Shown: positions 34,784-44,100, counted from the first letter of the stretch. The stretch: 64,000 nt of DNA from Arthrobacter sp. efr-133-R2A-120 (GCF_030209835.1 NZ_JARVRF010000064.1:1-64000); one strand, 5' to 3'. The notes: generated from the letters alone by a model not told the origin. Numbers and translations are program-made.

Positions 34784-35866
34784 ATGGTTCTCCGAATAAG
34801 AAGGAGCAGGCCGTTGACAACGTTGTCTAACCGTTACCAAGCCGAAGCCGCGAAACAGCGCCCGACCATGCGCGACGTCGCTGCGCTGGCGGGCGTGGGG
34901 ATCAAGACAGTATCCCGGGTCGTCAATGAAGAGCCCGGCGTCTCGGAAGCCAAAACGGTGCGGGTGCTCCGGGCCGTGGAACAGCTGAACTACCAGTTGG
35001 ACATGGCCGCGGGCAGTCTCCGCCGCACCGGGCGCCGGACCCTGTCCATCGGCTTGCTTCTGCCCAGCGTGGCCAACCCGTTCAGCGGGGAAATCCACCG
35101 CGCCATTGAAGATGCCCTGGCGGCGCGCGGCCTTGCCATGTTTGCCGCGAGCCTGGACGACGATCCCGAGCGGGAGAAAGCCCTCGTCGCCGCGTTTCTC
35201 AGGCGCCGGGTCGACGGGCTTATCCTCACACCCATTGCCAAGAGCCAGGCCCACGTCATCCCGGAACACTCCCAGGACTTGCCGGTCGTTTTCATCGACC
35301 GCGAACCCAACGGGATCGACGCCGACGCCGTCGTGAGCGACAACGCCACCGGCGGAGCGCGGGCGGCCGCCCACCTGCTCAGCCACGGCCACACCAGGCT
35401 GGCATACCTTGGAGACCGGACCGACATCCAGACCGCACGGGAACGCCGCCGGGGGTTCCTGGAGGAACTCGCCCGCTCCGGCATCGCCGTGTCCGACGTT
35501 CCCGCCATTGAGAACCTTCACGACGAAGAGGCAGCACATCGCGCGACACACGAACTGCTCGCCTCCCGGAATCCCCCTACCGCGATATTCTCCAGCCAGA
35601 ACCTGGTCACCTTCGGCGCCATGAGGGCACTGAAGGAAGCGGGCGCGAGCCACAAAGTGGCCCTGGTCGGTTTCGACGACTTCGCCCTCGCGGACATGAT
35701 GGAACCGGGCATCACGGTCATCGCGCAGCACCCTGAACGCATTGGCAAACTCGCCGCCGAAAGGATCCTGGCCAGGATCGACGGCGACCAAAGCCAGCCC
35801 AGCACCTGGGTTGTCCCCTCGGAGTTGATCGTGCGCGGCTCGGGCGAACTCCCACCATCTGACTGA
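34784..35866 (+). CDS. LacI-family transcriptional repressor
   Basis: A 360-residue LacI regulator. The helix-turn-helix TMRDVAALAGVGIKTVSRVVN (about residues 28-48) and hinge helix MAAGSLRRTGRRT are followed by a type I periplasmic-binding-like effector domain (IGLLLPSVANPFSGEIHRAIE, VDGLILTPI, VVFIDREPNG). ATG at 34784 has GGGAG upstream; a TTG at 34814 with AAGGAG would give a shorter N-terminus and is a real alternative. It probably repressed the adjacent fructokinase gene and itself. With that gene broken, its present role is uncertain. Confidence 0.88.
   Translation: MVLRIRRSRPLTTLSNRYQAEAAKQRPTMRDVAALAGVGIKTVSRVVNEEPGVSEAKTVRVLRAVEQLNYQLDMAAGSLRRTGRRTLSIGLLLPSVANPFSGEIHRAIEDALAARGLAMFAASLDDDPEREKALVAAFLRRRVDGLILTPIAKSQAHVIPEHSQDLPVVFIDREPNGIDADAVVSDNATGGARAAAHLLSHGHTRLAYLGDRTDIQTARERRRGFLEELARSGIAVSDVPAIENLHDEEAAHRATHELLASRNPPTAIFSSQNLVTFGAMRALKEAGASHKVALVGFDDFALADMMEPGITVIAQHPERIGKLAAERILARIDGDQSQPSTWVVPSELIVRGSGELPPSD
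34816..34827. promoter_or_regulatory. LacI-family operator candidate O2 within the regulator's 5' coding region
   Basis: GACAACGTTGTC is a perfect 12-bp palindrome sharing the core of O1 and lying about 80 bases from it. Two sites at this spacing would suit looping or dual occupancy by a LacI tetramer, giving autoregulation. Confidence 0.55.
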
Positions 35867-35912
35867 CCCAACCAACCACTCCAACAATTTCGCCTGAAAG
35901 AAGGAACCCACC

Positions 35913-36206
35913 ATGACCAAAACGTTGTACGCAGAATTCACTGTCAAGCCCGGCTGCGAAGCCAGCGTCGCGGAAATGATGCGCGAGCTCACCGAACACG
36001 TCCGCGCCGAGCCGGGAAACGTGGTCTTCTGGCCCTACACCAGGGAATCCCGGCCCAACGAGTACTTCGTCTTCGAGGTCTACCGCGACCAGGCCGCCTT
36101 CGAGGAGCACATCGGCGCCGACTACGGACGGAAGTTCAACGAAGAACTCGCAGGCCCCATCGAGGGCGACGGCTCGGAACTGACCTGGCTCCGGGCGATC
36201 CAATAG
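35913..36206 (+). CDS. Antibiotic-biosynthesis-monooxygenase (ABM/YgiN-like) domain protein
   Basis: A 97-residue ferredoxin-like dimeric alpha-beta-barrel protein with the ABM pattern: LYAEFTVKPGCEASVAEMMREL, EPGNVVFWPYTRE and YFVFEVYRDQAAFEEHIGADYGRKF. Relatives are cofactor-free quinol monooxygenases or small accessory proteins in sugar and aromatic catabolism. The start has AAAGAAGGAA upstream. It lies 46 bases after the LacI gene and may be cotranscribed. The substrate is unknown. Confidence 0.82.
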   Translation: MTKTLYAEFTVKPGCEASVAEMMRELTEHVRAEPGNVVFWPYTRESRPNEYFVFEVYRDQAAFEEHIGADYGRKFNEELAGPIEGDGSELTWLRAIQ

Positions 36207-36296
36207 CCGCCGGCACGATCCTGGGAGCCTGCGTCCTGCACATTCACCGCTCCCCGCGGACGTGCACGCTTTGCCGGAGAAAGGACCGGTGGGTAG

Positions 36297-36605
36297 ATGA
36301 AAAGAAACCTACCCCTGAGGGAAATCAAGCTGCCCAGGATGACGGTGAACGCACTGCTGAGGTCAGGCGTGCAGACGGTGGGGCAGCTGATCGCCCTCTC
36401 AGCCAAGAACCTGAGGGAAGACGTCGCCGGCATCGGTGCCGGCAGCATCCTGGCCATCGAAGACGCGCTGGCCGATGAAGGCCTGCGACTGGCCCCGGAC
36501 AACGGAAGCGACCGGTACATCCGTCCCCCAGACCGTCACGTCCGCAACCACAAGGCCTGGCTGCAACCCGTCGTCGAGCTGCCCGTGCCCGCCCGGAACG
36601 AATAG
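36297..36605 (+). CDS. Stand-alone RNA polymerase alpha C-terminal-domain-like protein
   Basis: A 102-residue protein. Residues 5-66 match the alpha-CTD helix-hairpin-helix fold: LPLREIKLPRMTVNALLRSGVQTV, GQLIALSAKNLREDVAGIG, then AGSILAIEDALADEGLRLA. In an ungapped alignment with E. coli alpha-CTD, Asn18 falls on N268 and Arg14-Met15 around R265. There is no alpha N-terminal domain, and the last 35 residues are a charged, histidine- and arginine-containing tail. It could bind UP-element-like DNA or contact a regulator. It follows the ABM gene by 90 bases. Confidence 0.78.
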   Translation: MKRNLPLREIKLPRMTVNALLRSGVQTVGQLIALSAKNLREDVAGIGAGSILAIEDALADEGLRLAPDNGSDRYIRPPDRHVRNHKAWLQPVVELPVPARNE

Positions 36606-36619
36606 GCAGCCTGGCAGAA

Positions 36620-36659
36620 AAACTACGGGCCCAGTTCGCTTGAACCGGGCCCGTAGTTT
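36620..36659. terminator. Bidirectional intrinsic terminator
   Basis: An 18-bp stem with one mismatch (36620-36637 with 36642-36659) and a GCTT loop separates the convergent alpha-CTD-like and GntR genes. The arms begin with AAA and end with TTT, giving short A/T flanks in both directions. It is the most convincing terminator in the window. Confidence 0.85.
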
Positions 36660-36670
36660 GTGTGCAAAAT

Positions 36671-37363
36671 TTACGCCGTAACGCCACTTGGCTGCCGCGT
36701 CGATGTGAGGTCCTCGACGGCCTTCTGCATGTGTCGCTTTATGGCTTGTTGAAGTCCGCTCTGGTCGCGCGCCTCAAGAAGGTCCAGGATGTCTTGGTGT
36801 TCCTGTACCAGCACATCTATGCGGGGATATGAGACTTCCAGGCTGAGGATACACATGCGGGATTCCGCGGCAAGTGTCTCGTAAATCCGGATCAGTCGAG
36901 TGTTCCCGGTGCCTGAAACGAAAGCGGTGTGGAATTGCATGTCGAGCCTGGCGATCGCCTGCCAGTCCGACGCCGCCACCTGCTTTGCCATGTTCTTGAT
37001 GATGCCCTTGAGCTCTCGGCAGGTATCCGTGATCTGGTCGGGACCAGAGTCGAGGAGAGTGTTGGCGGCGGCCAGTTCCACTGCCTCGCGCACGGCGTAG
37101 ATCTCTTTGATGTCTACGGTTGAAAGCTCCAGCACGAAAACGCCGCGGTTACGCTTGCTGACTAGGATGCCTTCCTGGCATAACCGTTGCAGAGCTTCCC
37201 TGAGTGGCCCCCTTGACGTGTTGAGCTGGCTAGCCAGGGCAGATTCGTTCACCTGCTGACCGGGCCTGAAAGCCCCTTGGACGATGAGCTCTCGGAGTTG
37301 GTCAGCGATCAGCTGCGCCGTGGGCCGGCCCTCCAATACGAACATTCCCTCCGGTGCCGCCAT
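36671..37363 (-). CDS. GntR-family (FadR subfamily, FCD domain) regulator
   Basis: A 230-residue regulator: an N-terminal winged helix (LIADQLRELIVQGAFRPGQQVNESALASQLNTSRGPLREALQRL, about residues 17-60) and an all-helical FCD ligand domain with the metal-ligand pattern LDMQFHTAFV and HMQKAVEDL. ATG at 37363 is preferred over 37369 because GAGGGG has proper spacing only to the former. It is the last gene after gabT and gabD, 39 bases from gabD, so it probably regulates them and itself. The palindromes at 40165, 44101 and elsewhere fit the FadR-subfamily consensus. Confidence 0.87.
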   Translation of the reverse strand: MAAPEGMFVLEGRPTAQLIADQLRELIVQGAFRPGQQVNESALASQLNTSRGPLREALQRLCQEGILVSKRNRGVFVLELSTVDIKEIYAVREAVELAAANTLLDSGPDQITDTCRELKGIIKNMAKQVAASDWQAIARLDMQFHTAFVSGTGNTRLIRIYETLAAESRMCILSLEVSYPRIDVLVQEHQDILDLLEARDQSGLQQAIKRHMQKAVEDLTSTRQPSGVTA

Positions 37364-37402
37364 TGACATCCCCTCATTTCATACTTCGCCAAATTGAATC
37401 TA

Positions 37403-38857
37403 TTAGACCGCTATCGCGGTGTACTTGTATTCCAGGAATTCTTCGATGCCGATCTTTCCGCCTTCACGTCCCAGGCCCGACTGTTTGACGCCCCCGAAAG
37501 GAGCGGCGGGATTGGACACGATGCCGGTGTTGACACCGACCATTCCGACCTCCAGTTCCGCTGAGAACCGCATGGCCTTGTCGACGCTTTCGGTGAACAC
37601 GTAGCCCACCAAGCCCCATGCGGTGTCATTGGCCATACGGAGTACTTCGTCCTCACTGTCGAAGGGAGTGATGGCTGCTACCGGTCCGAATATCTCCGTG
37701 GTCATCAGCTCGGATTCCAGCGCCACATCCGTCAGGACAGTGGGGGAGTAGAAGTAGCCGGGACCTTCCGGGTGGCTTCCGCCAGTCAGCACCCGTGCAC
37801 CCTTGGAAACGGCGTCGGCAACAAGAGACTCCACTTTGTCCAACCCTGCCTGTTCGATGAGCGGACCCACTTCTGTGCCTGCCAAAGCGCCGTTGCCCAC
37901 CTGCAATTCTGACATCTTTTTGGAGAACTTCTCGCCAAACTCCTCTGCAACGGAGCGGTGGACGAAGAAGCGGTTTGCGGCCGTGCAGGCTTCGCCCATG
38001 TTCCGCATCTTTGCCTTCATGGCTCCATCCACTGCCTTCTCGACGTCGGCATCGGCGAGCACGATGAACGGTGCGTTCCCGCCGAGCTCCATGGAAGAGC
38101 GCATGACGTTGTCAGCGGCTTGCCGCAAGAGGATTTTGCCCACCTCGGTGGAGCCGGTGAAGCTGATCTTGCGGGCGATGCCGCTGTCCGTCCAGGTCCG
38201 CACCACGCCGGAAGCGCTCGACGTCGTCACGACGTTCAGGACGCCGTCGGGAAGTCCGGCTTCCTGGAAGATGGCAACCAAAGCCAAGGAGGTCAGCGGC
38301 GTCAGCTCGGCCGGCTTGAACACCATGGTGCACCCTGCGGCGACTGCGGGGGCGATCTTGCGCGCTCCCATGGCGAGCGGGAAGTTCCAGGGCGTGACCA
38401 ATACCGACGGTCCGACTGGTTCCTTGGTGATGAGGATGCGCGTATTTCCGTCCACGGAGGTGGTGCTGTCGCCGCCGATCCTTACGGCCTCTTCCGAGAA
38501 CCAGCGAAGGAACTCGGCGCCATAGGCTACTTCGCCCCTTGCCTCGGCAAGGGGCTTTCCCATTTCGGCGGTCATGATCGCCGCGAGCCGGTCGGTGTTG
38601 GCAATGACCAGATCGAAGGCACGCCGCAGGATGTCGGCCCGCCGACGCGGCGTGGATTTGCTCCACTCCGCCTGCGCGCGACCTGCGGCCTCGATGGCCA
38701 GGGCGGCGTCTTCAGCACTGCCGTCTGCGACGTGGGCAATGACTTCGTTCGTGGCCGGGTTCTCTACCGGGAAGGTGGCTCCGTCAGCAGCGCTTTGCCA
38801 TTTTCCGTCAATAAACAAGTCTGTTTGGAGAGTGGTGGGATCAAATGGGGGGTTCAT
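37403..38857 (-). CDS. gabD: Succinate-semialdehyde dehydrogenase
   Basis: A 484-residue aldehyde dehydrogenase. The NAD(P)-binding region VTPWNFPLAMGARKIAPAVAAG, the SFTGSTEVGK loop, the general-base segment MELGGNAPFIV and the catalytic cysteine in GEACTAANRFFVH are all present, and the C-terminus matches GabD proteins (PFGGVKQSGLGREGG). It oxidises succinate semialdehyde to succinate. It starts 26 bases after gabT and is followed by the GntR gene, forming a gabT-gabD-regulator unit. Confidence 0.9.
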   Translation of the reverse strand: MNPPFDPTTLQTDLFIDGKWQSAADGATFPVENPATNEVIAHVADGSAEDAALAIEAAGRAQAEWSKSTPRRRADILRRAFDLVIANTDRLAAIMTAEMGKPLAEARGEVAYGAEFLRWFSEEAVRIGGDSTTSVDGNTRILITKEPVGPSVLVTPWNFPLAMGARKIAPAVAAGCTMVFKPAELTPLTSLALVAIFQEAGLPDGVLNVVTTSSASGVVRTWTDSGIARKISFTGSTEVGKILLRQAADNVMRSSMELGGNAPFIVLADADVEKAVDGAMKAKMRNMGEACTAANRFFVHRSVAEEFGEKFSKKMSELQVGNGALAGTEVGPLIEQAGLDKVESLVADAVSKGARVLTGGSHPEGPGYFYSPTVLTDVALESELMTTEIFGPVAAITPFDSEDEVLRMANDTAWGLVGYVFTESVDKAMRFSAELEVGMVGVNTGIVSNPAAPFGGVKQSGLGREGGKIGIEEFLEYKYTAIAV

Positions 38858-38883
38858 GTTCGCTCTTTCAGTGATCAGGGGAA

Positions 38884-40137
38884 CTAGGAAGTGGCCGACT
38901 TGAGCGCCTGCGTGAACTTGGACAGGCCTGCCTGGATTTCATCGCTGCTGACGTTCAGCGCGGGGATGAGACGAATGACGTTGCCATGCGGGCCGCAGGT
39001 GAGCAGCAGGAGCTCTTCCTTGATGGCAGCCTGCTGGACCGCGAGTGCGGTTGCCGCGTCGGGAATGTTGCCTTCGGCGGTGAATTCGACGCCCTGCATG
39101 AGGCCGCGTCCGCGCACGTTGCCGATTCCCGGGAATTCTGCCTGGAGCGCGTCCAGCCCTGCCCTCAGTTCGTCGCCGCGCAGCAAGGCATTTTCCACCA
39201 GGTTCTCCCTCTGAATGACACCCAAGGTGGCGACACCGGCTGCTGCTGCGACCGCGTTTCCACCATAGGTACCACCTTGGGAACCAGGCCAGGCCTTGCC
39301 CATCAAATCCGCCGATGCGGCAATAGCCGAAATCGGGAAGCCGCTTGCGAGGCCCTTTGCGGTGATGACCACGTCGGGCCGTATCCTGGCCCAGTCGTGC
39401 CCCCAGAACTTGCCCGTCCGGCCGACGCCGGCCTGGACTTCATCGAGGATGAGTACGATGCCGTGCCGGTCTGCCCGTTCCCGAAGTCCTTGGAGGAAGG
39501 CAACAGGCGTGGGGATGTATCCGCCGTCGCCGAGGACGGGTTCGATGATGAAGCCTGCCGTATCGGCCGGGGTGCTGACGGTCAGAAGGAGGTGGTCCAG
39601 TTCCTTCAAGGCAAATTCGACAGCCGTGGCTTCATCCCATCCGTACCGGTACCAATGCGGGAAGGGAGCTACGTGCACGCCGCCCATCAGGGGGGAGAAT
39701 CCTGAGCGGAACTTGGTTCCGGCGGTGGTCAAGGACGCCGCAGCCACCGTCCGCCCGTGAAAGCCTCCCTGGAAGGAGATGATGTTGGGGCGGCCGGTTG
39801 CCATGCGGGCCAAGCGGATGGATGCTTCCACGGCTTCTGATCCGGAAGTCGCGTAGAAGACACTGTCCAATCCTTCGGGCAGGACGCTGCCAAGGAGTTC
39901 CGTCAATTCCAGAAGGGGCTTGTGCATCACAGTCGTGTACTGGGCGTGGACAATCTTGCCCACCTGATCACGGGCTGCGGCCACGACGTCAGGGTGGCAA
40001 TGGCCAGTGCTGGTGACGCCAATCCCGGTGGTGAAATCGAGGTACTTCTTGCCGTCGGTCGCGTGGATCCAGCTCCCGAGTGCGTAGTCGACGACTACGG
40101 GAGTTGCCTGCTTGAGGAGGGGGCTAAGTGCTGCCAT
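38884..40137 (-). CDS. gabT: 4-aminobutyrate-type class III aminotransferase
   Basis: A 417-residue PLP enzyme transferring the amino group of GABA or a similar omega-amino acid. Motifs include the glycine-rich ATSGSEAVEASIRLAR, GGFHGRTVAA, the PLP Asp region VLILDEVQAGVGRTG and the Schiff-base lysine in VVITAKGLASGFP. ATG at 40137 begins the conserved protein; the frame open to 40554 lies over the upstream oxidase gene. No good Shine-Dalgarno is present. A palindromic operator with a TTGACA lies 28-39 bases upstream, so a very short leader is possible. Other omega-amino acids are alternative substrates. Confidence 0.88.
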   Translation of the reverse strand: MAALSPLLKQATPVVVDYALGSWIHATDGKKYLDFTTGIGVTSTGHCHPDVVAAARDQVGKIVHAQYTTVMHKPLLELTELLGSVLPEGLDSVFYATSGSEAVEASIRLARMATGRPNIISFQGGFHGRTVAAASLTTAGTKFRSGFSPLMGGVHVAPFPHWYRYGWDEATAVEFALKELDHLLLTVSTPADTAGFIIEPVLGDGGYIPTPVAFLQGLRERADRHGIVLILDEVQAGVGRTGKFWGHDWARIRPDVVITAKGLASGFPISAIAASADLMGKAWPGSQGGTYGGNAVAAAAGVATLGVIQRENLVENALLRGDELRAGLDALQAEFPGIGNVRGRGLMQGVEFTAEGNIPDAATALAVQQAAIKEELLLLTCGPHGNVIRLIPALNVSSDEIQAGLSKFTQALKSATS

Positions 40138-40164
40138 GGCTTCATACTTTCTTAGTAACTGTAG

Positions 40165-40176
40165 ATTGTCAACAAT
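40165..40176. promoter_or_regulatory. GntR-type operator upstream of gabT
   Basis: ATTGTCAACAAT, a perfect match to the shared TTGTYRACAA motif, lies in the 79-base gap between the oxidase stop and the gabT start. Read on the minus strand it contains TTGACA and could overlap a -35 element of a gabT promoter. Confidence 0.55.
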
Positions 40177-40216
40177 GCACGATCCAGAGTTCACCCGGGG
40201 AACCCATAAGAAGTCG

Positions 40217-41350
40217 CTAAATCTTTTCGAACCTGTGGGGCCGAACGAAGTCCAGCCCGTCGAACCAGCGCTTACCGAGGGCTTCGCTGGCTGCGATCTC
40301 GCCGTAGCCGGAAGCCATTTTGAATCCGGCGCCTGAGAATCCAGTTGCGGCGTAGATCCTGCTGGAAGTGTCGAGGAAGCCCAGCAAAGGCTGGGAGTCC
40401 GCGGTGTAGAGGTCCGGGAACGCGTCCGAGCGAACGATGCTGGGGAAAAGGCCGGGGAAGAACTCACGTACCGTCTCGGTGGTTTCGGCGATCTCCGCTG
40501 CGGTGAGGTCCCTTGGCACTGAGTCAGCCGCTGGTGTTGGCGCCCCGCGACCATCCAAGGTGGCCTTTACAGTCACTCCGTCAACGCTCGGTGCACCGTA
40601 CATGGAGCGGTCTCCGGAAATCCTGATGAACACGGGGAATCTCTCCGGGGAGAATTCCGCCGCGTCTCTGGCCACGAACCAGGACAGGAATATCCGCCGC
40701 GTCTCGGTTGCCGCTTTCAGATAGTCGGGCATGAGCTTTTGGGACCAGCCGCCGGACGCGACGATCACGTTTTCGAAGGTCCACGACTCGTCGCCCGAGG
40801 TGACGACCACGCCGTCGTCCGTTTCCTGGATGCTGTCGATCGGCGTGTCGGTGACCACTGCCGCCCCGTTTGCCTGTGCGGCGGCAACTGCCGCCGTCAC
40901 TGCACGGTCAGTGCGCAGGGCGCCGGCATGCGGATCGAACACGGCGCAGTCATCAGGCCGAAGGTTGTGCTGCGGATACCGTTCCGCCATGGCGTCGCGG
41001 CTCAAGATCTCATGCTCAGCCCCGTTGACCCGGGTCGTTTCGAGCAGGGCGGCGATATAGGGGCCGTCAACCGTCCCGATCGATAGCCCGCCGCAGCGCG
41101 TCAGAATGTCCTGGCCCGATTCCGCCTCGAGTTCGGCCCAGAGGCCGCGGGACCGCTGCAGGATGGGGTAATAGTCGGGTCGTCCGCGATATAGCATGCG
41201 GAAGAGACGGGTGTCGCCCCCGACGGCGCTACGGGCATGACCCGGCGCCTGCGCCTCGAATCCGACGATGGAATCGGTCAAACGGGAGGCCTGCCACAGG
41301 GCCATGCTTCCGATGCTGCCCAGGCCGATCACGGCCAGTTTTCCGTCCAT
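40217..41350 (-). CDS. FAD-dependent amine oxidase of the sarcosine/N-methyltryptophan oxidase type
   Basis: A 377-residue DAO-family flavoprotein. The N-terminal dinucleotide motif AVIGLGSIGSMALWQAS is followed by the monomeric-sarcosine-oxidase-like segments DTRLFRMLYRG and, near the C-terminus, ADSQPLLGFLD and AATGFSGAGFKMASGYGEI. It lies 3 bases after the ABC ATPase gene in the minus-strand operon. It should oxidise a secondary amine or N-methyl amino acid imported by the transporter, giving an aldehyde or amino acid for gabT/gabD. The exact amine is unknown. Confidence 0.83.
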   Translation of the reverse strand: MDGKLAVIGLGSIGSMALWQASRLTDSIVGFEAQAPGHARSAVGGDTRLFRMLYRGRPDYYPILQRSRGLWAELEAESGQDILTRCGGLSIGTVDGPYIAALLETTRVNGAEHEILSRDAMAERYPQHNLRPDDCAVFDPHAGALRTDRAVTAAVAAAQANGAAVVTDTPIDSIQETDDGVVVTSGDESWTFENVIVASGGWSQKLMPDYLKAATETRRIFLSWFVARDAAEFSPERFPVFIRISGDRSMYGAPSVDGVTVKATLDGRGAPTPAADSVPRDLTAAEIAETTETVREFFPGLFPSIVRSDAFPDLYTADSQPLLGFLDTSSRIYAATGFSGAGFKMASGYGEIAASEALGKRWFDGLDFVRPHRFEKI

Positions 41351-41353
41351 CGT

Positions 41354-42121
41354 TCAGAGCACCTGCTTCAGGAAGGCCTGGGTGCGGGGTTCTTTGGGGT
41401 TGGCAAGGACCTCCCGGGCGTCGCCGCGTTCGACGACGAAGCCCTCGTCCATGAAGATCAGCGAGTCCGCGACTTCGCGGGCGAACCCCATTTCATGGGT
41501 GACGACGACCATGGTCATGCCTTTTTTGGCGAGGTCCTGCATGACCATGAGGACTTCGCCGACTTTCTCGGGGTCCAGGGCGCTGGTGGGTTCATCGAAG
41601 AGCATGATCTCAGGATCCATCGCCAGGGACCGTGCGATGGCGACACGCTGCTGCTGTCCGCCGGAAAGCTGGGCCGGGTAGTGGTCGCCGAAAGCGTCGA
41701 GTCCGACGCTGGCCAGCAGCTCGTCGGCCCGTTTGGCTGCCTGCTTCTTGTCACCGCGTTTGACCAGCACGGGGCCGGCCATGACGTTCTCCCGTGCCGT
41801 CATGTTGGGGAAGAGGTTGAACTGCTGGAAAACCATGCCCACCCTGGTGCGCTGCTCGGCGAGCTTCTTTGGACTGAGGGCGTGGTAAGCGGTGTCGGTC
41901 TCGTAGTACCCGAAGTCTTCACCGTTGACCTTCAAAACCCCCGAGTCGACGGTCTCGAGCCCGTTGATGCAGCGAAGGAGCGTTGATTTGCCGGAGCCGG
42001 ACGGGCCGATGATGCAACAGACCTCACCGCAGGCGATGTCCAGGTCGATGTTCTGCAGGACTGTTTTGTAGCCGAACGATTTTCGGATCCTACGGGCGTG
42101 TATGGTGCCGTCGTTACTCAT
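41354..42121 (-). CDS. Polar amino-acid ABC transporter ATPase
   Basis: A 255-residue single-domain ATPase of the GlnQ/HisP type: Walker [10 protein letters not shown], signature [14 protein letters not shown], Walker [15 protein letters not shown] and switch histidine [12 protein letters not shown] at 42121 overlaps the permease stop by 4 bases; the longer frame to 42253 lies within the permease gene. It works with the permease and binding protein upstream to import an amino acid or amine. Confidence 0.9.
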   Translation of the reverse strand: MSNDGTIHARRIRKSFGYKTVLQNIDLDIACGEVCCIIGPSGSGKSTLLRCINGLETVDSGVLKVNGEDFGYYETDTAYHALSPKKLAEQRTRVGMVFQQFNLFPNMTARENVMAGPVLVKRGDKKQAAKRADELLASVGLDAFGDHYPAQLSGGQQQRVAIARSLAMDPEIMLFDEPTSALDPEKVGEVLMVMQDLAKKGMTMVVVTHEMGFAREVADSLIFMDEGFVVERGDAREVLANPKEPRTQAFLKQVL

Positions 42122-43050
42122 CGGGCAACACCTTCCGGTTCTGTCAGCACAACCTTCTTCGCGTTCCGGGGAAGCCTGGAAGATGTACGGGAGTATTTTT
42201 TCTCGAGCAGGGATTGCGGGTAGCTCAGAAGGAGGGTCATGACGAGGTACCACAGGCTGGCAACGATCAGCAGCGGGATGGTCTCGTACGTGCGGGCGTA
42301 GATGAGTTGGGCGCTTTGCAGAAGCTCTGCGACGCCGAGCACGCTGACCAGTGAGGTTTCCTTGAACATGCCGATGAATTGGTTGCCGGTGGCAGGAATG
42401 ATCGATGGCATGGCCTGGGGAATGATGACCTTGCGCATTTTCGTTGCGCCGCTCATTCCCAATGAGTCGGCAGCTTCAATCTGGCCCTTGCCCACGGCGG
42501 AGAAGCCGCCGCGAATGATTTCTGCCATGTACGCGGCTTGATTGAGGCTCAAGCCAATCAGGGCTGCCGTGATCGGTGCCATCAGGGCGTTGATGTCGAC
42601 CGCCGTGCTGATGTTAGTGAACGGAATGCCGATGGTCAGGTTCGGGTAGAGGGCGGCGATGTTGAACCAGAAGATCAGCTGGACCAGGACCGGCGTACCC
42701 CGGAAAAGGGTGATGTAGACGCCCGCCGTGGCAGCGATCGGCTTGATCCGGGAGGATCTCATGATCGCCAGCGCCAGGCCCAGAAGGGTGCCCAGGAGCA
42801 TGCTGGCGACAGTAAGGAAGATCGTGAGCATCAGCCCACTGATGATTGTTTGATAAGTGAAGTACTTAGCGACCACGTCCCACTTGAAGTTGGGGTTGGT
42901 CGACACGGAAACGAGGATGCCCAGGCCAATCAGGCTGCACACCACCCAGGCCACGTATTCGAAGACGCTCCGCCGCCGCAGCCTTGGCTTGAGCGCCGGG
43001 TCGGTCCCATCTATCTTGTTCCTGCTTCCGCGACTGATGGTTTGCACCAT
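42118..43050 (-). CDS. Polar amino-acid ABC transporter permease
   Basis: A 310-residue HisM/GlnP-type permease with an N-terminal cytoplasmic tail, several transmembrane segments, and the amino-acid-class motifs [15 protein letters not shown] and the EAA-loop [33 protein letters not shown] at 43050 is chosen for the AGGAGG site. Only one permease gene is present, implying a homodimer. Confidence 0.9.
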   Translation of the reverse strand: MVQTISRGSRNKIDGTDPALKPRLRRRSVFEYVAWVVCSLIGLGILVSVSTNPNFKWDVVAKYFTYQTIISGLMLTIFLTVASMLLGTLLGLALAIMRSSRIKPIAATAGVYITLFRGTPVLVQLIFWFNIAALYPNLTIGIPFTNISTAVDINALMAPITAALIGLSLNQAAYMAEIIRGGFSAVGKGQIEAADSLGMSGATKMRKVIIPQAMPSIIPATGNQFIGMFKETSLVSVLGVAELLQSAQLIYARTYETIPLLIVASLWYLVMTLLLSYPQSLLEKKYSRTSSRLPRNAKKVVLTEPEGVAR

Positions 43051-43063
43051 GGGAGCACGCCTC

Positions 43064-43990
43064 CTAGTTGAGCTTGGCATCCGTGATGGCACCCGATTCG
43101 AGGCCCCAGTTCGAGAGTGACTGCTTGTACTCCGGGCTGTTCAGGACCGACTGGACGGCAGCCTGAAGAGCGGGGGTCAATGCCGAACCTTTCTTGAGGC
43201 CGACGGCTGTAAGGTCGCTCGAGCCGACGTTGATCTGGGGGGTGAGGATAGTGAAAGCGCCAGGCTGCTGCTTCGCGGCCCACGCGAGGGAGGTGGTGTC
43301 GTAGAGGATGCCGTCGATGCGCTTTGACGCCAATTGGGTCAGCGCCTCCTGGACGTTGGGAAGCGTCACGGCGTTAATGGCCGACTGTCCTTTGGAGGTG
43401 CACGTTTGATCCGAGAGGGCCGGGAGGCGCTTGAGCTGGCCCGTCGAACCGGCTGTGACGGCAATGTTCTTACCGCACAGGCTCTCATTCGTGAGCTTCA
43501 GCGGATTGCCCGCACTCACGGCCACTGAGTTGCCGGCCTTGAAGTAGTTGATCATATCCAGGACCTTCAACCGCTCGGCTGTGGGGGACATGGTAGTGAC
43601 GGTGAAGTCGTAGCGGCCGCCGTCGATACCGGGAATGATGGTGTCAAACACGGTGTTCTCGAACTTCAGCTTCAGCCCAAGCTTCTTGGCCACCAGGCGG
43701 GCAACGTCCGGATTCAGGCCGATCGGAGTCTTGTTGTCATCCGAGAGGAAGGTGGTTGGCGGGTAGTGAAGGTCCATCGCCACCGTCAGTTCACCTTTGT
43801 CCTTATAGGACTGCGGCAGCAGCTTGACCGCGGCCGCATCGGGCTGGACGCCCTCGGAGATGTCAGCGGTATTTGAGGCTTTGGAGCTGTCCGGTGCCGA
43901 GGTGCTTGTGGCGGTGCCTCCGCAGGCGGTCAGTGCGAGCAGCACAGCCAGTGCTGCGGCTGCGGTTTGTGCCTTTGTTCGAGTCTTCAT
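43064..43990 (-). CDS. Polar amino-acid ABC transporter substrate-binding lipoprotein
   Basis: A 308-residue type II (SBP_bac_3) binding protein with signal peptide and lipobox LLALTAC (cysteine at about residue 23), a Ser/Thr-rich linker, and the ligand-binding core GELTVAMDLHYPPTTFL, VTTMSPTAERLKVLDMINYF and SLCGKNIAVTAGSTGQ. It is the first gene of the minus-strand operon. Its promoter region is shared with the HAD operon and carries two copies of the GntR-type motif. Confidence 0.9.
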   Translation of the reverse strand: MKTRTKAQTAAAALAVLLALTACGGTATSTSAPDSSKASNTADISEGVQPDAAAVKLLPQSYKDKGELTVAMDLHYPPTTFLSDDNKTPIGLNPDVARLVAKKLGLKLKFENTVFDTIIPGIDGGRYDFTVTTMSPTAERLKVLDMINYFKAGNSVAVSAGNPLKLTNESLCGKNIAVTAGSTGQLKRLPALSDQTCTSKGQSAINAVTLPNVQEALTQLASKRIDGILYDTTSLAWAAKQQPGAFTILTPQINVGSSDLTAVGLKKGSALTPALQAAVQSVLNSPEYKQSLSNWGLESGAITDAKLN

Positions 43991-44100
43991 AATGCTTCCC
44001 TTCGAAGGGGTAGTCAGTTGGTGGTTGTCACCGGGGAGGGGAGAGAAGTGTGATCCGAATCTCTCCGCCGTCTAATGCAATGCAACCCCCTCAACAGTAG

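Noticed and set aside
34781-35992. A 403-codon minus-strand frame opposite the LacI gene
   Set aside because: The LacI reading is unmistakable and the antisense frame has no recognisable domain.
40138-40554. N-terminal extension of the gabT frame
   Set aside because: It lies over the end of the oxidase gene and the operator; the aligned aminotransferase begins at 40137.
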